DNA of 64,000 nt, taken from assembly GCA_021166725.1 (NCBI GenBank), contig JAJPES010000041.1:58873-122872 (forward strand), in the 5' to 3' direction. Shown in pieces: positions 36,740 through 48,316 of this stretch (its first letter is position 1; each line of letters opens with the position of its first letter). The stretch is from Burkholderiaceae bacterium. GTDB lineage: Bacteria; Pseudomonadota; Gammaproteobacteria; Burkholderiales; Burkholderiaceae_E. The notes under the pieces were generated by a model that was not told where the DNA came from, did not search any database, and saw nothing but the letters and a program-made list of their open reading frames with translations. Both the position numbers and the translations under genes were made by a program.

Positions 36740-37170
36740 CGGCAGGATTATAGGAAAGCGCAGTGCCGTGCCTGGTGCGTCGAACGAGCTGCCGACGGCA
36801 ACGGCGTCCGCGTGTTCGCCAGTTGCTGATCGCGCGATCGAATGCGCGACATCCGCGCATTTCGCCCGGTCCTCGTTGCAGCGCCGGCAAGAATGCGTGA
36901 AACGTGAACCTATCATCGTGCGTGGGCCGGGTCGCATGCCGAAACGCGCGAAACTCGCGCGATTCGACTCGCGCCCGCGGCAGGAGTCTCGCAACCCGCG
37001 TCGCGGCCGCTCCGTGTTCGCACGCCCGCGGTCATCCTCGGCTGCCTCCCCGCTCACCGCTGTCGATTGGCCCCCGCACGACGCGAATCGTGATACCCCT
37101 GTCGTCGGACGATCCGCCGACTTCGAGACGACGAATGAACGCCACCTCTTGCGATCGGCCTGTACCGTCG
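36740..37170. other. Divergent tonB/chaN intergenic region
   Basis: No conserved coding frame seen. A perfect minus-strand TATAAT for tonB lies at 36747-36752. An 8-bp inverted repeat AATGCGCG/CGCGCATT with a 5-nt spacer is at 36841-36861, and a palindrome GATCGCGCGATC is at 36828-36839. No good Fur box is recognised. Confidence 0.5.
36747..36752 (-). promoter_or_regulatory. -10 box for tonB (leaderless configuration)
   Basis: Perfect TATAAT with 7 nt between it and the ATG. The expected transcription start coincides with the start codon. Confidence 0.5.
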
Positions 37171-38187
37171 ATGGGAGTCGCCTCGAAAATCGGGCGGCGT
37201 GTGGCGATCGGCGGGGAGCGGGCTGCCGCCTGTCTGCGACTTGCCTGCGCGCTGGTGCTCGCCGGCGCGCTGGCCGGTTGCGCAGCGACGGGTGCATCCG
37301 CGCCCGGCCTGCCGCCGGCTCCGCCCGCGTCGTCGCACACCCCGTTCGTCGCACTCCCGGCTGCGGCAGCCGATGCCGACTTCCTCCTTCTCGGCGAACT
37401 GCACGACAACGTCGCGCAGCACCGGCTGCGCCTGCACTGGCTCGAGGCGCTCGCCGAGCGGCACCCGTTCGCCCTCGCGCTCGAGCAGTTCGACGCCGAC
37501 CGCCAGGACGCGCTCGATCGCGCACGCGCCGAGGACACGCGCGAGTCGGCCCGCCCTGCCACGGCGCCGGACCTCGCCGTGCGCGCGCGCCGCATCGCGC
37601 AGGCGGCGGGTTTCGACTTCCACGGCTGGGACTGGGATCTCTACCGTCCGGCGATCGAGTTGGCGTTGCGTCGCGGCTTGCCGCTGGTTGCCGCGAACCT
37701 GTCGCCGGCCGACACGACGCAGGTGGCGCGGGGAAGCGTGCCCCCCGCGCCGGCACCGCCCGGCTGGGGAGCCGAACAGACCGAGGCGATGCGCGCGTCG
37801 ATCCGCCAGGGGCACTGCGGTCTGCTCCCCGAGCGGGCGGTCGATGCAATGGGGCTTGCGCAGCGAACGCGCGACGACCGCATCGCACGCGCGCTCGTCG
37901 ACGCGCGCGAGCGCACCGGGCTTCCCGTCGTGCTGCTGGCGGGCAACGGCCATCTGCGGCGCGACATCGGCGTGCCGCTGCATCTGGCGGCCCTGCGTCC
38001 GCGGGCGCGCATCGTGTCGATCGCGATGCTCGAGCGCAGCGGTGCGGGTGAAGGAGGCAGCGCCGCCGCCCCGGATCAGGAGTCTTTCGACCTGGTCGTG
38101 CGCACCGACGCGCAACCGCGCGAGGATCCGTGCGTGGCGCTGCGCGAAAGGATGCAGCGGCGTTCGCCTTCCACCGACAGCCGCTGA
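37171..38187 (+). CDS. ChaN-family lipoprotein (haem/iron-associated)
   Basis: ChaN/PhuW (DUF399) family, about 338 aa. A signal peptide ends in the lipobox LAGC (ALVLAGALAGCAAT). Then come FLLLGELHDNVAQHRLRLHWLEAL, LALEQFDADRQDAL, GWDWDLYRPAIELAL and VLLAGNGHLRRDIGVPLHL, the conserved ChaN core. Start uncertain: ATG 37171 or 37135, or GTG 37201, which would give the most usual signal-peptide length. Characterised relatives bind haem and are iron-regulated; tonB is divergent. Convergent with dapB. Confidence 0.82.
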   Translation: MGVASKIGRRVAIGGERAAACLRLACALVLAGALAGCAATGASAPGLPPAPPASSHTPFVALPAAAADADFLLLGELHDNVAQHRLRLHWLEALAERHPFALALEQFDADRQDALDRARAEDTRESARPATAPDLAVRARRIAQAAGFDFHGWDWDLYRPAIELALRRGLPLVAANLSPADTTQVARGSVPPAPAPPGWGAEQTEAMRASIRQGHCGLLPERAVDAMGLAQRTRDDRIARALVDARERTGLPVVLLAGNGHLRRDIGVPLHLAALRPRARIVSIAMLERSGAGEGGSAAAPDQESFDLVVRTDAQPREDPCVALRERMQRRSPSTDSR

Positions 38188-38207
38188 TTCGCCTGCGCGT
38201 CCGGACG

Positions 38208-39017
38208 CTACGGCGCGCGCAGTCCGAGCACGTCGCGCATGTCGAACAGTCCGCGATCGCGGCCCGCAAGGAAGCGGCAAGCACGCAGCGCGCCGTGCGC
38301 GTAGGTGACGCGACTCGCCGAGCGGTGCGTGATCTCGATGCGCTCGCCGGTGCCGGCGAACAGCACCGTGTGGTCGCCGACGATGTCGCCGCCGCGCACC
38401 GTGGCGAAGCCGATCGTGTTCGTGTCGCGCTCGCCGGTGTGCCCCTCGCGTCCGTAGACGGCCACTTCGCGCAGGTCGCGGCCGAGCGCTTCGGCGACGA
38501 CCTCTCCCATCTTCAGCGCGGTGCCCGAAGGCGCATCGACCTTGTGCCGGTGATGCGCCTCGATGATCTCGACGTCGTAGCCCGGCCCGAGGATGCGCGC
38601 GGCCGTGGCCAGCAGCTCGAGCACGACGTTCACTCCCACGCTCATGTTCGGTGCGAACACGATCGGAATGCTGCGCGCGGCATCGGCGACCGCGGCGCGG
38701 CCGGCGTCGTCGAAACCGGTGGTGCCGATCACCATGCCGACGCCGCGCGCCACGGCCGCCTTCAGGTGCGCCAGCGTGCCTTCGGGGCGCGTGAAGTCGA
38801 TCAGGAACTGCGCGCCGGCCAGTCCGGTATCGACGTCGTCGACGATATTCACGCCGCTGGCGCGGCCGAGGAAATCGGCCGCGTCGCGCCCGAGCGCGGG
38901 GCTCGCAGCGACGTCGAGCGCGCCGGCCAGTTCCGCGTCGGGCGCTTCGAGCACTGCCTCGATCAGCATCCGGCCCATGCGTCCCGAGGCGCCGGCCACC
39001 GCGATTCGCATCGTCAT
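38208..39017 (-). CDS. dapB: 4-hydroxy-tetrahydrodipicolinate reductase DapB
   Basis: Lysine/diaminopimelate pathway reductase, 269 aa. NAD(P) motif [33 protein letters not shown] and the substrate-binding/catalytic [16 protein letters not shown] are all present. The ATG (MTMRIAV) overlaps the bamE stop (ATGA); a start two codons later is possible. Confidence 0.97.
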   Translation of the reverse strand: MTMRIAVAGASGRMGRMLIEAVLEAPDAELAGALDVAASPALGRDAADFLGRASGVNIVDDVDTGLAGAQFLIDFTRPEGTLAHLKAAVARGVGMVIGTTGFDDAGRAAVADAARSIPIVFAPNMSVGVNVVLELLATAARILGPGYDVEIIEAHHRHKVDAPSGTALKMGEVVAEALGRDLREVAVYGREGHTGERDTNTIGFATVRGGDIVGDHTVLFAGTGERIEITHRSASRVTYAHGALRACRFLAGRDRGLFDMRDVLGLRAP

Positions 39018-39433
39018 GGTTCCTTCGCCGCGCTTTCGGCCGGCTTGTAGCCCGGCAGCGCGGGGTCGGAAGCGTCCTCGCGCTGCGGCAGGGGGTCGGC
39101 TTCGATCGACGCGACGCGATCGTCGCGGAAGCGGATCGTGACCTTGCGCTGCTCGACGTCGCCGCTGGGGAACTTGTAGCGGAAGACGTAGTCCCAGCGG
39201 TCAGGGTGGAACAGGTCGGTGAGCAGCGGCGTGCCGAGCAGGAAGCGCACCTGCTCGCGCGACATTCCCTGCTGCACGCGGTCCACCGATTCGCGCGTGA
39301 GGTAATTGCCCTGCGGCAGGTCGATCCGGTACGGCTGCAGCAGGCCGCTGCGGTTCGGATCGTTCAACGAGCAGCCGGCCACCAGCGCAACGGCGCCGAG
39401 CGCCAGTGCCGCACGGTACGGGAACGAAATCAT
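39014..39433 (-). CDS. bamE: Outer membrane assembly factor BamE
   Basis: Lipoprotein of the BAM complex that inserts beta-barrel proteins, 139 aa. Signal peptide with lipobox ALVAGC, then [24 protein letters not shown] and [20 protein letters not shown] with DRWDYVFRY, the SmpA/OmlA signature. Divergent from fur, a typical arrangement in betaproteobacteria. Confidence 0.95.
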   Translation of the reverse strand: MISFPYRAALALGAVALVAGCSLNDPNRSGLLQPYRIDLPQGNYLTRESVDRVQQGMSREQVRFLLGTPLLTDLFHPDRWDYVFRYKFPSGDVEQRKVTIRFRDDRVASIEADPLPQREDASDPALPGYKPAESAAKEP

Positions 39434-39469
39434 GGGCTTCGAAGGGGTTCGGCGCAGGGACGAAACCGC

Positions 39470-39476
39470 TATCATA
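39470..39476. promoter_or_regulatory. Overlapping divergent -10 boxes for fur and bamE
   Basis: TATCATA reads TATCAT on the plus strand (fur) and TATGAT on the minus strand (bamE), so the two -10 elements occupy the same bases and may compete. Confidence 0.45.
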
Positions 39477-39536
39477 CGGGGGCAGGCCGCCGGCGCGTCC
39501 GGCGGTTCCCATTCCGAGCCGCAACCGCCCACCGCA

Positions 39537-39977
39537 ATGTCTTCGACGATCACCACCGAACTCAAGAGCATGGGGCTGAAGGCGACGGCGCCGCGCATGA
39601 AGATCCTCGAGATCTTCCAGAACGGCAAGCAGCGCCACATGAGCGCCGAAGACGTCTATCGCGAACTGCTCGCGGAGCACCAGGAGATCGGCCTGGCCAC
39701 CGTGTACCGCGTGCTCACGCAGTTCGAGCAGGCGGGATTGCTCAAGCGCAGCAACTTCGAAGCCGGCAAGGCGGTGTTCGAGCTCGAGGAAGGCTCGCAC
39801 CACGACCACCTCGTCTGCGTCGATTGTGGTCGCGTCGAGGAGTTCTACGACGCCGAGATCGAGCGTCGGCAGCAGATCGTCGCCGCCGAGCACGGATTCA
39901 AGCTGCAGGACCACGCGCTGTCGCTGTACGGCACCTGCATCAAGGACGACTGCGAGCACCGGCGCAACCGCGGGTAA
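39537..39977 (+). CDS. fur: Ferric uptake regulator Fur
   Basis: Iron-responsive repressor, 146 aa. Winged-helix region [15 protein letters not shown] and [17 protein letters not shown], regulatory metal site [18 protein letters not shown] and the C-terminal cysteine pair [12 protein letters not shown] at 39537. Likely controls bfd and perhaps other iron genes in this window. Confidence 0.96.
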   Translation: MSSTITTELKSMGLKATAPRMKILEIFQNGKQRHMSAEDVYRELLAEHQEIGLATVYRVLTQFEQAGLLKRSNFEAGKAVFELEEGSHHDHLVCVDCGRVEEFYDAEIERRQQIVAAEHGFKLQDHALSLYGTCIKDDCEHRRNRG

Positions 39978-39978
39978 C

Positions 39979-40003
39979 AGCGCCGGCGCGCGCCACCGGC
40001 GCT
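39979..40003. terminator. Possible bidirectional terminator hairpin between fur and recN
   Basis: Stem AGCGCCGG/CCGGCGCT with a 9-nt loop, directly after the fur stop and before the convergent recN end. No T-tract, so it may only stabilise transcript ends. Confidence 0.35.
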
Positions 40004-40066
40004 ACGCGCTACCCGCGGCTCGCGTACCCCGCCTGCGCCCTGGCGCGCCACTTCCTCCTGCGCTTC

Positions 40067-41719
40067 TCAGCGACCCTGCGCGAGCATCTCGCGCGCGTGC
40101 CGGCGTGTCGTCGAGGTGATGTCGGCGCCGCCCAGCATCCGCGCGATCTCGTCGACGCGCGCATTGCGTTCGAGCGGCTCGATCACGCTGATCGTGGTGC
40201 GGCCCACCGTGTTCTTCGACACGCGCCAGTGGCGATGGGCTTTCGCTGCGACCTGCGGCAGGTGCGTGACGCACAGCACCTGTCGCGACTCGCCCAGCGA
40301 GCGCATCAGTTCGCCGACCGCTTCGGCGACGGCGCCCCCGACGCCGGCGTCGGCCTCGTCGAAGACGAGCGTCGGCACCGGATTGGCCTGCGCGGCGACC
40401 GTCGTGATCGCCAACGCGATTCGCGACAGCTCGCCGCCCGACGCGACCCGGGCGAGCGGGCGCGGCGAACCGCCGACGTGCGCGGCAACTCGAAACTCGA
40501 CGGCGTCCGTGCCCGAGGCCGACGGCTCGGCCGGCTCGATGGCGATCTCGACCCGCCCCCCTTTCATGCCGAGCAGCGCGAGGTCCTGCGTGACGCCTTC
40601 GGCCAGTCGCGCCGCCGCATCGCGACGCGCCTGCGTCAACTGCGCGGCGAGCGCATCGTAGGCGCTGCGCAGTTGCGCCGCGCGTGCGCGCAAGGCGTCC
40701 ACGTTACTTGCGGCGTCGAGCGCGCTCACGCGCTCGCGCAGCAGTTCGAATTCGTCGTGCAGCGCCTGCGGCGCCAGGCGCAGCTTGCGGGCCGCCGAAA
40801 AGAGCGCGCCGATGCGCGCGTCCACCTGTTCGAGCCGCTGCGGATCGAGCTCGACCCGACTCGCATATTCGCGCAGCGACGAGGCGGCCTCGTCGATCTG
40901 GATCGCTGCGCTGTCGAGCATCTGCAGCGGTTCGACGAGCGCCTCGTCGATCGCCGCCAGCGCGCGCAGGCGCTGCGCCATGCGCTGCAATTGCGCGAGC
41001 AGCGCGTCGTCGCTGTCGACAAGCGCCTCGGCGGCCGAACCCGCGCCTTCGACGAGCGAGGCCGCATGCGAAAGGCGCTTCTGTTCGACCTCGAGCGCCT
41101 CCCATTCGTCGCGTTCGATGCGCAGTGCCTCCAGCTCGCCGAGTTGCCACTCGAGCCGCTCGCGTTCGAGCGCGAGTTCGCGTGCACCGTGCTCGGCGGC
41201 ATCGAGCGCGCGCAGCGCGGTGCGCCATTCGGCAAAGGCGGCGCCGACCGACGCGGTGAGCGAGTCGAGTGCGCCGAAGCCGTCGAGCAGCCGCCGCTGG
41301 CCGTCGGCGCGCAGCAGCGACTGCGACGCGTGCTGTCCGTGGATTTCGACCAGCCGTTCGCCGATCTCGCGCAGCAGCGCCGCGGTGGACGGATGTCCGT
41401 TGACGAAGGCGCGCGAGCGGCCGTCCGCGTCGACGACGCGCCGCAGCATCACGACGCCGTCGTCGCCCTGCAACTCGCGCTCGGCGAGCCAGCCGTCGAG
41501 CGCTTCGTCGGCGGCGAACTCGGCGACGATGTCGGCGCGCTCGCAGCCTTCGCGGACGGCGCCGGCGTCGGCGCGCCCGCCCAGCGCGAGCATCAACGCA
41601 TCGAGCAGGATCGACTTGCCCGCTCCGGTTTCCCCCGATAGCACGGTGAATCCGCTTCCGAACGCGAGTTCGGCCGAATCGACGATGACGAAGTTCGCGA
41701 GACGCAGGCGCAGCAGCAT
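40067..41719 (-). CDS. recN: DNA repair protein RecN
   Basis: SMC-like ATPase for double-strand-break repair, 550 aa. N-terminal LANFVIVDSAELAFGSGFTVLSG and Walker A GETGAGKSILLDAL, then a long coiled-coil middle (about 150-360). The C-terminal half has RVASGGELSRIALAI (signature), FDEADAGVGG (Walker B) and CVTHLPQVAAKA. It follows nadK by 60 bp on the same strand. Confidence 0.96.
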   Translation of the reverse strand: MLLRLRLANFVIVDSAELAFGSGFTVLSGETGAGKSILLDALMLALGGRADAGAVREGCERADIVAEFAADEALDGWLAERELQGDDGVVMLRRVVDADGRSRAFVNGHPSTAALLREIGERLVEIHGQHASQSLLRADGQRRLLDGFGALDSLTASVGAAFAEWRTALRALDAAEHGARELALERERLEWQLGELEALRIERDEWEALEVEQKRLSHAASLVEGAGSAAEALVDSDDALLAQLQRMAQRLRALAAIDEALVEPLQMLDSAAIQIDEAASSLREYASRVELDPQRLEQVDARIGALFSAARKLRLAPQALHDEFELLRERVSALDAASNVDALRARAAQLRSAYDALAAQLTQARRDAAARLAEGVTQDLALLGMKGGRVEIAIEPAEPSASGTDAVEFRVAAHVGGSPRPLARVASGGELSRIALAITTVAAQANPVPTLVFDEADAGVGGAVAEAVGELMRSLGESRQVLCVTHLPQVAAKAHRHWRVSKNTVGRTTISVIEPLERNARVDEIARMLGGADITSTTRRHAREMLAQGR

Positions 41720-41779
41720 CGGAAGGCGGAAGACCGGAAAGCGGCGGGCGGAGTGACGCGGATCGAGGGGCGGCGACGC

Positions 41780-42673
41780 TCAGCGCTGCACGCCGCGCAG
41801 GCTGGGCAACTCGTGCCAGTTCAGCTTGCCGCGCAGCGTGGCGAAATAGCTGTAGTCGGGCGGGTGCAGGAAGCGGGTGCGAAACGGCGCGCGCTGCACG
41901 ACGATGTCGTCGCCGACGTGCAGGTCGTTGAACACCTGCATGTCGCCGGCCACGCGCGGCTCGCGCCCGTCGATCACGCGCACGGTGATCGTGACGTCGT
42001 CGGGCAGCACGATCGGCCGGTTCGACAGCGACTGCGGCGCCACCGGCACCAGAACGATGCCCTGCACCTGCGGGTGCAGGATCGGGCCGTTGGCCGACAG
42101 CGCATAGGCGGTGGACCCGGTGGGCGTGGCGATGATCAGCCCGTCGGCGCGCTGGCTGTACATGTAGAGGTCGTCTACGTGGACCTGCAACTCGATCATC
42201 CCGGTGCGCGACGAGCGGTTGACGACGACGTCGTTCAACGCCAGTTCGCTCCAGACGATTTCCTGGTCCCGCACCACCCGCGCGGTGAGCAGCGTTCGTT
42301 CTTCGGAGGCGAAGTTGCCCTCGAGGATCGTCGCCAGCGCCTGGCGCCAGCTGCCCAGCCCGATGTCGGTGATGAAGCCGAGCCGCCCCGCGTTGATGCC
42401 GACCAGCGGCACCTCGCGCCGTGCCAGCTCGCGCGCCGCGCCCAGCATCGTTCCGTCGCCGCCCAGCGCGATGGCCAGATCGGCTTCGTCGCCGATGCGC
42501 TCGATGTCGGCGACGTCGAAATCGCGCGTGCCGCCGGCCGCCGCCGTGCGTTCCTCGACGAGGACCGAGACGTCGCGCGCACGCAGGAAGGCGGCGATGG
42601 CGAACAGCGCCTCGGCGACCTCCTCGGACTGCCAGCGCCCGATCAGGGCGACGCGTTCGAACGCATTCTTCAT
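41780..42673 (-). CDS. nadK: NAD kinase NadK
   Basis: ATP-dependent NAD phosphorylation to NADP, 297 aa. GGDG motif in [29 protein letters not shown], and [20 protein letters not shown] at 42673 ([12 protein letters not shown]). Divergent from hrcA across 127 bp; nadK beside hrcA is common in betaproteobacteria. Confidence 0.97.
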   Translation of the reverse strand: MKNAFERVALIGRWQSEEVAEALFAIAAFLRARDVSVLVEERTAAAGGTRDFDVADIERIGDEADLAIALGGDGTMLGAARELARREVPLVGINAGRLGFITDIGLGSWRQALATILEGNFASEERTLLTARVVRDQEIVWSELALNDVVVNRSSRTGMIELQVHVDDLYMYSQRADGLIIATPTGSTAYALSANGPILHPQVQGIVLVPVAPQSLSNRPIVLPDDVTITVRVIDGREPRVAGDMQVFNDLHVGDDIVVQRAPFRTRFLHPPDYSYFATLRGKLNWHELPSLRGVQR

Positions 42674-42765
42674 CCGGCGATTAGAGCATAGGCGGGGTGC
42701 TGCGCGGCGCCGACGTGTGGCGCCCGCGCCTGCGCCCTTCGGACGATCGACATCGGGCATCGGGC

Positions 42766-42793
42766 TTGCAACGGGCGGCGCCGCCCATACAAT
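42766..42793 (+). promoter_or_regulatory. Sigma-70 promoter of hrcA
   Basis: TTGCAA, 16-bp spacer, TACAAT. The -10 ends 7 nt before the ATG at 42801, so the transcript would be leaderless. Confidence 0.55.
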
Positions 42794-42800
42794 GAGGGAT

Positions 42801-43820
42801 ATGCTGGACGACCGGGCCCGCATCCTCCTGAAGACGCTGATCGAGCGCTACATCGCCGACGGGCATCCGATCGGCTCGCGAACGCTTTCGCGTCATTCGG
42901 GGCTCGATCTGTCCCCGGCCACCGTGCGCAACGTGATGGCCGACCTGGAGGAAATGGGGCTGATCACGAGTCCGCACACGTCGGCCGGGCGCATCCCCAC
43001 GCCGCGCGGCTACCGTTTCTTCGTCGATTCGTTGCTCGTCGTCGAGCCGCTGCAGGTGGGCGAAACCGAGAAGCTGCACGACCGCCTGCATCCGGACGAA
43101 CCGCAGCGCGTGCTGTCCGTCGCGGCGTCGCTGCTGTCCAATCTGTCGCATTTCGCCGGCGTCGTGATGGCGCCGCGCCGGGCCAACATGTTCCGCCAGG
43201 TCGAGTTCCTGCGCTTGTCCGAGCGGCGCGTATTGCTGATCATCGTCACCGCCGACGGCGGGGTGCAGAACCGCATCCTGTCCACCCCACGCGACTACGC
43301 GCGCGACGAACTCGTCGAGGCGGCGAACTACATCAACGCACATTTCGCGGGCATCGAGTTCGACGAGGTGCGCCGGCGCCTGCACTCCGAGCTGGCGTCG
43401 CTGCGCGACGACATCACTGCGCTGATGCACAAGGCGGTCGAGGCGAGCACGCGCGCGCCGGGTGACGGCGACGACCCGCTCGTCATCTCGGGCGAGCGCA
43501 ACCTGTTCGGGCTGGCCGACCTCGCCGACGGCACCGCACGGCTGCGACTGCTGTTCGATCTCTTCGAGCGCAAGACCGGGTTGCTGCAACTGCTCGACGC
43601 GTCCAGCCGCGCCGAAGGCGTGCAGATCTTCATCGGCGGCGACTCCGACCTGCTGCCGGTGGATCAGTTGAGCGTCGTCGTCGCGCCTTACGAATCCGAT
43701 GGACGCATCATCGGCACGCTCGGCGTCATCGGTCCCACCCGCATGGCCTACGAGCGCGTCATCCCGATCGTCGACATCACGGCAAAACTGGTGTCTTCGG
43801 CGCTCAGCCAGAACGGATAA
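42801..43820 (+). CDS. hrcA: Heat-inducible transcription repressor HrcA
   Basis: Winged-helix repressor of CIRCE-controlled chaperone genes, 339 aa. It begins [20 protein letters not shown], followed by [30 protein letters not shown] and [18 protein letters not shown]. The ATG at 42801 gives the N-terminus typical of the family; an ATG at 42792 would add three residues but falls in the -10 box. No CIRCE is visible before dnaK or grpE here, so its targets are probably elsewhere (groES/EL). Confidence 0.95.
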   Translation: MLDDRARILLKTLIERYIADGHPIGSRTLSRHSGLDLSPATVRNVMADLEEMGLITSPHTSAGRIPTPRGYRFFVDSLLVVEPLQVGETEKLHDRLHPDEPQRVLSVAASLLSNLSHFAGVVMAPRRANMFRQVEFLRLSERRVLLIIVTADGGVQNRILSTPRDYARDELVEAANYINAHFAGIEFDEVRRRLHSELASLRDDITALMHKAVEASTRAPGDGDDPLVISGERNLFGLADLADGTARLRLLFDLFERKTGLLQLLDASSRAEGVQIFIGGDSDLLPVDQLSVVVAPYESDGRIIGTLGVIGPTRMAYERVIPIVDITAKLVSSALSQNG

Positions 43821-43830
43821 GCGCCGGCTC

Positions 43831-44871
43831 GTGGATCCTCGCTCTGCGGCCGAGCAACCGCGCGGCTCCGGCGCCGCAACCGGCGTGCTGCTCGTGCAAC
43901 TGGGCACGCCCGACGCACCGACGGCGCCGGCGCTGCGCCGCTACCTGCGCGAATTCCTCGGCGATCCGCGGGTAGTCGAGTTGCCGCGCCTGGCGTGGAC
44001 GCCGATCCTCTACGGATTCGTATTGCCGCTGCGCCCCGCGCGGTCGGCGCGGAAATACGCCGCGATCTGGACCGACGAAGGCTCGCCGCTGCTCGTGTAC
44101 ACGCGCCGCCAGGCGAAGCTGCTGCGCGGGGCGATCGGCGAGCGCGGCCACGAGGTGGAAGTCGTCTTCGCAATGCGCTACGGCACGCCGTCGATCGCCT
44201 CGGTGCTGCGCGAGCTGCGCGCGCGCGGCCTCGAGCGGCTGCTCGTCGTGCCGCTCTATCCGCAGTACTCGGCGTCGACCACCGCCACCGTCTTCGACGC
44301 GATCGCGCGCGAGTTGCGCGGTTGGCGAGTGCAGCCGGCGCTGCGCTTCGTGCGCGACTTCCACGACGACGACCGCTACATAGAGGCGCTGGCGCGCCGG
44401 GTGCGCGCCCATCGGGAACGCGAGGGGTGCGCAGAACGCCTGCTGATGAGCTTTCACGGCGTGCCGCGCCGCGTCGTCGCGCTGGGCGACCCGTACGAGA
44501 GCCAGTGCCGCGCGACCGCCGCGCGCCTGGCTCAGCGACTCGGCCTGGCCGACGACCAGTGGATGGCGACCTTCCAGTCGCGCTTCGGTCCGGCCGAGTG
44601 GCTGCAGCCTTACACGGCGCCGACGCTGGTCGAACTCGCGCGCCGAGGCGTCGCCAGCGTCGACGTCGTCTGCCCCGGCTTCGTCGCCGATTGCCTCGAG
44701 ACGCTCGAGGAGATCTCGATCGAGGCGCGCCAGTCCTTCCTCGACGCCGGCGGCAGAAGCTTTTCCTACATTGCCGCGCTGAACGACTCGCCGTCCTTCA
44801 TCGACGCGCTCGCCTCGATCGTCGAGCGCAACCTGCAGGGCTGGACGACGAGCCGGGCGTCGCGACCGTAA
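43831..44871 (+). CDS. hemH: Ferrochelatase HemH
   Basis: Inserts Fe2+ into protoporphyrin IX, last step of haem synthesis, 346 aa. VLLVQLGTPDAPTAPALRRYL, the active-site His in LLMSFHGVPRR, FQSRFGPAEWLQPYT and the second metal region CPGFVADCLETLEEI are present. GTG at 43831 is the proposed start, only 10 bp after hrcA, with no strong ribosome site; translational coupling to hrcA is likely. Confidence 0.95.
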   Translation: MDPRSAAEQPRGSGAATGVLLVQLGTPDAPTAPALRRYLREFLGDPRVVELPRLAWTPILYGFVLPLRPARSARKYAAIWTDEGSPLLVYTRRQAKLLRGAIGERGHEVEVVFAMRYGTPSIASVLRELRARGLERLLVVPLYPQYSASTTATVFDAIARELRGWRVQPALRFVRDFHDDDRYIEALARRVRAHREREGCAERLLMSFHGVPRRVVALGDPYESQCRATAARLAQRLGLADDQWMATFQSRFGPAEWLQPYTAPTLVELARRGVASVDVVCPGFVADCLETLEEISIEARQSFLDAGGRSFSYIAALNDSPSFIDALASIVERNLQGWTTSRASRP

Positions 44872-44883
44872 CCGCGCGCGTTC

Positions 44884-45372
44884 TCAGCCCTTCGGCGGGA
44901 TGCGCAGCACCTGCCCCGGATAGATCCTGTCCGGGTCCTTCAGCATCGGCTTGTTCGCCTCGAAGATCCGCATGTAGGCGTTGGCGTCGCCGTACTGCTC
45001 CCTGGCGATCTTCGACAGCGTATCCCCCTTGACGACGGTGTGGTACGTCGCTTCGGGCGTCGGATTCTTCACTGTCAGCTGGTCGACCACCTTCCGTACC
45101 CCGGCGACGTTGCCGCAGCACAGCAGGATCTTCTCGCGCGTGGCCTGGTCGGGCACCGTTCCCGAGACCGTCACCGTCTCGCTCGCGCCGTCGAACGCGA
45201 CGTTCAGCTTCTCGGCGTCGAGCTTCATCGCGTGGATGTAGTCGGTGATCGCCTGCGCCGCCTTGCGGTTGGCCTCGGCGGGATCGGCGCTCGCGGCGGC
45301 GGTGGCCGCCTTCGCTTCCCCGCTTCCGAACAGCTTCTCGCCGGCTTCCCGGATGAAAGACAACACGCCCAT
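44884..45372 (-). CDS. BON and LysM domain protein (Kbp/YgaU-like)
   Basis: A 162-residue protein with a BON domain (about 35-105; LNVAFDGASETVTVSGTVPD) and a C-terminal LysM domain (about 110-158; YHTVVKGDTLSKIAREQYGD and YPGQVLRIPPKG). This is the architecture of E. coli Kbp (YgaU), a cytoplasmic K+-binding protein. It has no signal peptide, in agreement. Often annotated as peptidoglycan-binding LysM protein. Convergent with hemH. Confidence 0.88.
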   Translation of the reverse strand: MGVLSFIREAGEKLFGSGEAKAATAAASADPAEANRKAAQAITDYIHAMKLDAEKLNVAFDGASETVTVSGTVPDQATREKILLCCGNVAGVRKVVDQLTVKNPTPEATYHTVVKGDTLSKIAREQYGDANAYMRIFEANKPMLKDPDRIYPGQVLRIPPKG

Positions 45373-45513
45373 TCGTTGCTCCTCGTGTAGCGCCCCGGGC
45401 GGGGACCGCTCACGAGGGTACGCGTCCCGCCGTGGCTTCGCCGAAAATCCCGACGATCGCCCGGGGGAGGCCGGAAACGAAACATGGCTGCGGCCCTCGG
45501 ACACCTGCGGGGG

Positions 45514-45542
45514 CTTGAAATCGCCTCTTTTCGTCCCGAACT
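45514..45542 (+). promoter_or_regulatory. Sigma-32 type promoter of grpE
   Basis: A perfect CTTGAAA -35 element, 14-bp spacer and a CCCGAACT -10-like element, about 100 nt before the grpE start. It fits RpoH control of this heat-shock operon. Confidence 0.55.
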
Positions 45543-45639
45543 CGGCACTTTGCCGCTGTGGCCGCCCGCCGGCGGCGCGTGGGCTCGCCCACGGCGGCTC
45601 GCCGATCGACACGAATCCCGACCTTCTGGAGAACCTGGA

Positions 45640-46263
45640 GTGACACCCGACACGCCTGCGCGTACCGACGGCGACCTGCCGACGCAGCAACCGTCGCGCG
45701 ACGAAGCGCGAACTAACGCCTCGACCGCCCCGGGCGAGCGCGGTGCCGCCGAATCGGCGGATCGCCAGGGGCCGGTGCCCGCAGGCGCCGCCGCCAGCGA
45801 GCCGGAAACGCGGATCGCCGAGCTGGAGCGCAAGCTGGCCGAAACGCAAGAGCGCTACCTGCGCGCGGTTGCCGAAGTCGAGAACGTGCGCAGGCGTTCG
45901 CAGGAGGAAGTCGCGCGCGCGCAGAAATTCGGCATCGAATCCTTCGCCGAAAGCCTGCTGCCGGTCAAGGACAGCCTGGAACTGGCGCTGGCCGCCGATG
46001 CCCCCGACGTCGAGAACATGAAGGAAGGCGTCGGCGCGACGCTGCGGCTGCTGTCCAGCGCCTTCGAGAAGAACCGCCTCGTCGAGATCGATCCACAGGG
46101 GCAGAAGTTCGACCCGAACCTGCACCAGGCCATCTCGACGGTTCCTGCCGCCGGAATCCAGCCGCCGGTGGCGCCCGGGCACGTCGCCCACGTGTTGCAG
46201 AAGGGTTACCTGATCGCCGACCGCGTCCTGCGCCCTGCGCTGGTCACCGTCGTCCAGGACTGA
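45640..46263 (+). CDS. grpE: Nucleotide exchange factor GrpE
   Basis: Co-chaperone that releases ADP from DnaK, 207 aa. The acidic/low-complexity N-terminus is followed by the long helix region [20 protein letters not shown] and [20 protein letters not shown]. The beta domain ends [15 protein letters not shown] ... [20 protein letters not shown]. The GTG at 45640 has GGAGA 8 nt upstream; a longer frame from 45484 includes the putative heat-shock promoter and is unlikely. Confidence 0.94.
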   Translation: MTPDTPARTDGDLPTQQPSRDEARTNASTAPGERGAAESADRQGPVPAGAAASEPETRIAELERKLAETQERYLRAVAEVENVRRRSQEEVARAQKFGIESFAESLLPVKDSLELALAADAPDVENMKEGVGATLRLLSSAFEKNRLVEIDPQGQKFDPNLHQAISTVPAAGIQPPVAPGHVAHVLQKGYLIADRVLRPALVTVVQD

Positions 46264-46298
46264 AAGGACCCGGGGCAGGCCGCCCGCACGCGCCGGCG

Positions 46299-46328
46299 CT
46301 TGAATTCGACCACGCGCACTCGCATCTA
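46299..46328 (+). promoter_or_regulatory. Sigma-32 type promoter of dnaK
   Basis: CTTGAAT and CGCATCTA separated by about 14-15 bp fit the RpoH consensus (CTTGAAA / CCCATNTA), about 37 nt upstream of the dnaK ATG. No CIRCE inverted repeat is visible. Confidence 0.6.
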
Positions 46329-46364
46329 CGTCAACGAACAATTTCTCTCATCGAGGACATCACT

Positions 46365-48314
<1,950 letters not shown>

Positions 48315-48316
48315 GT

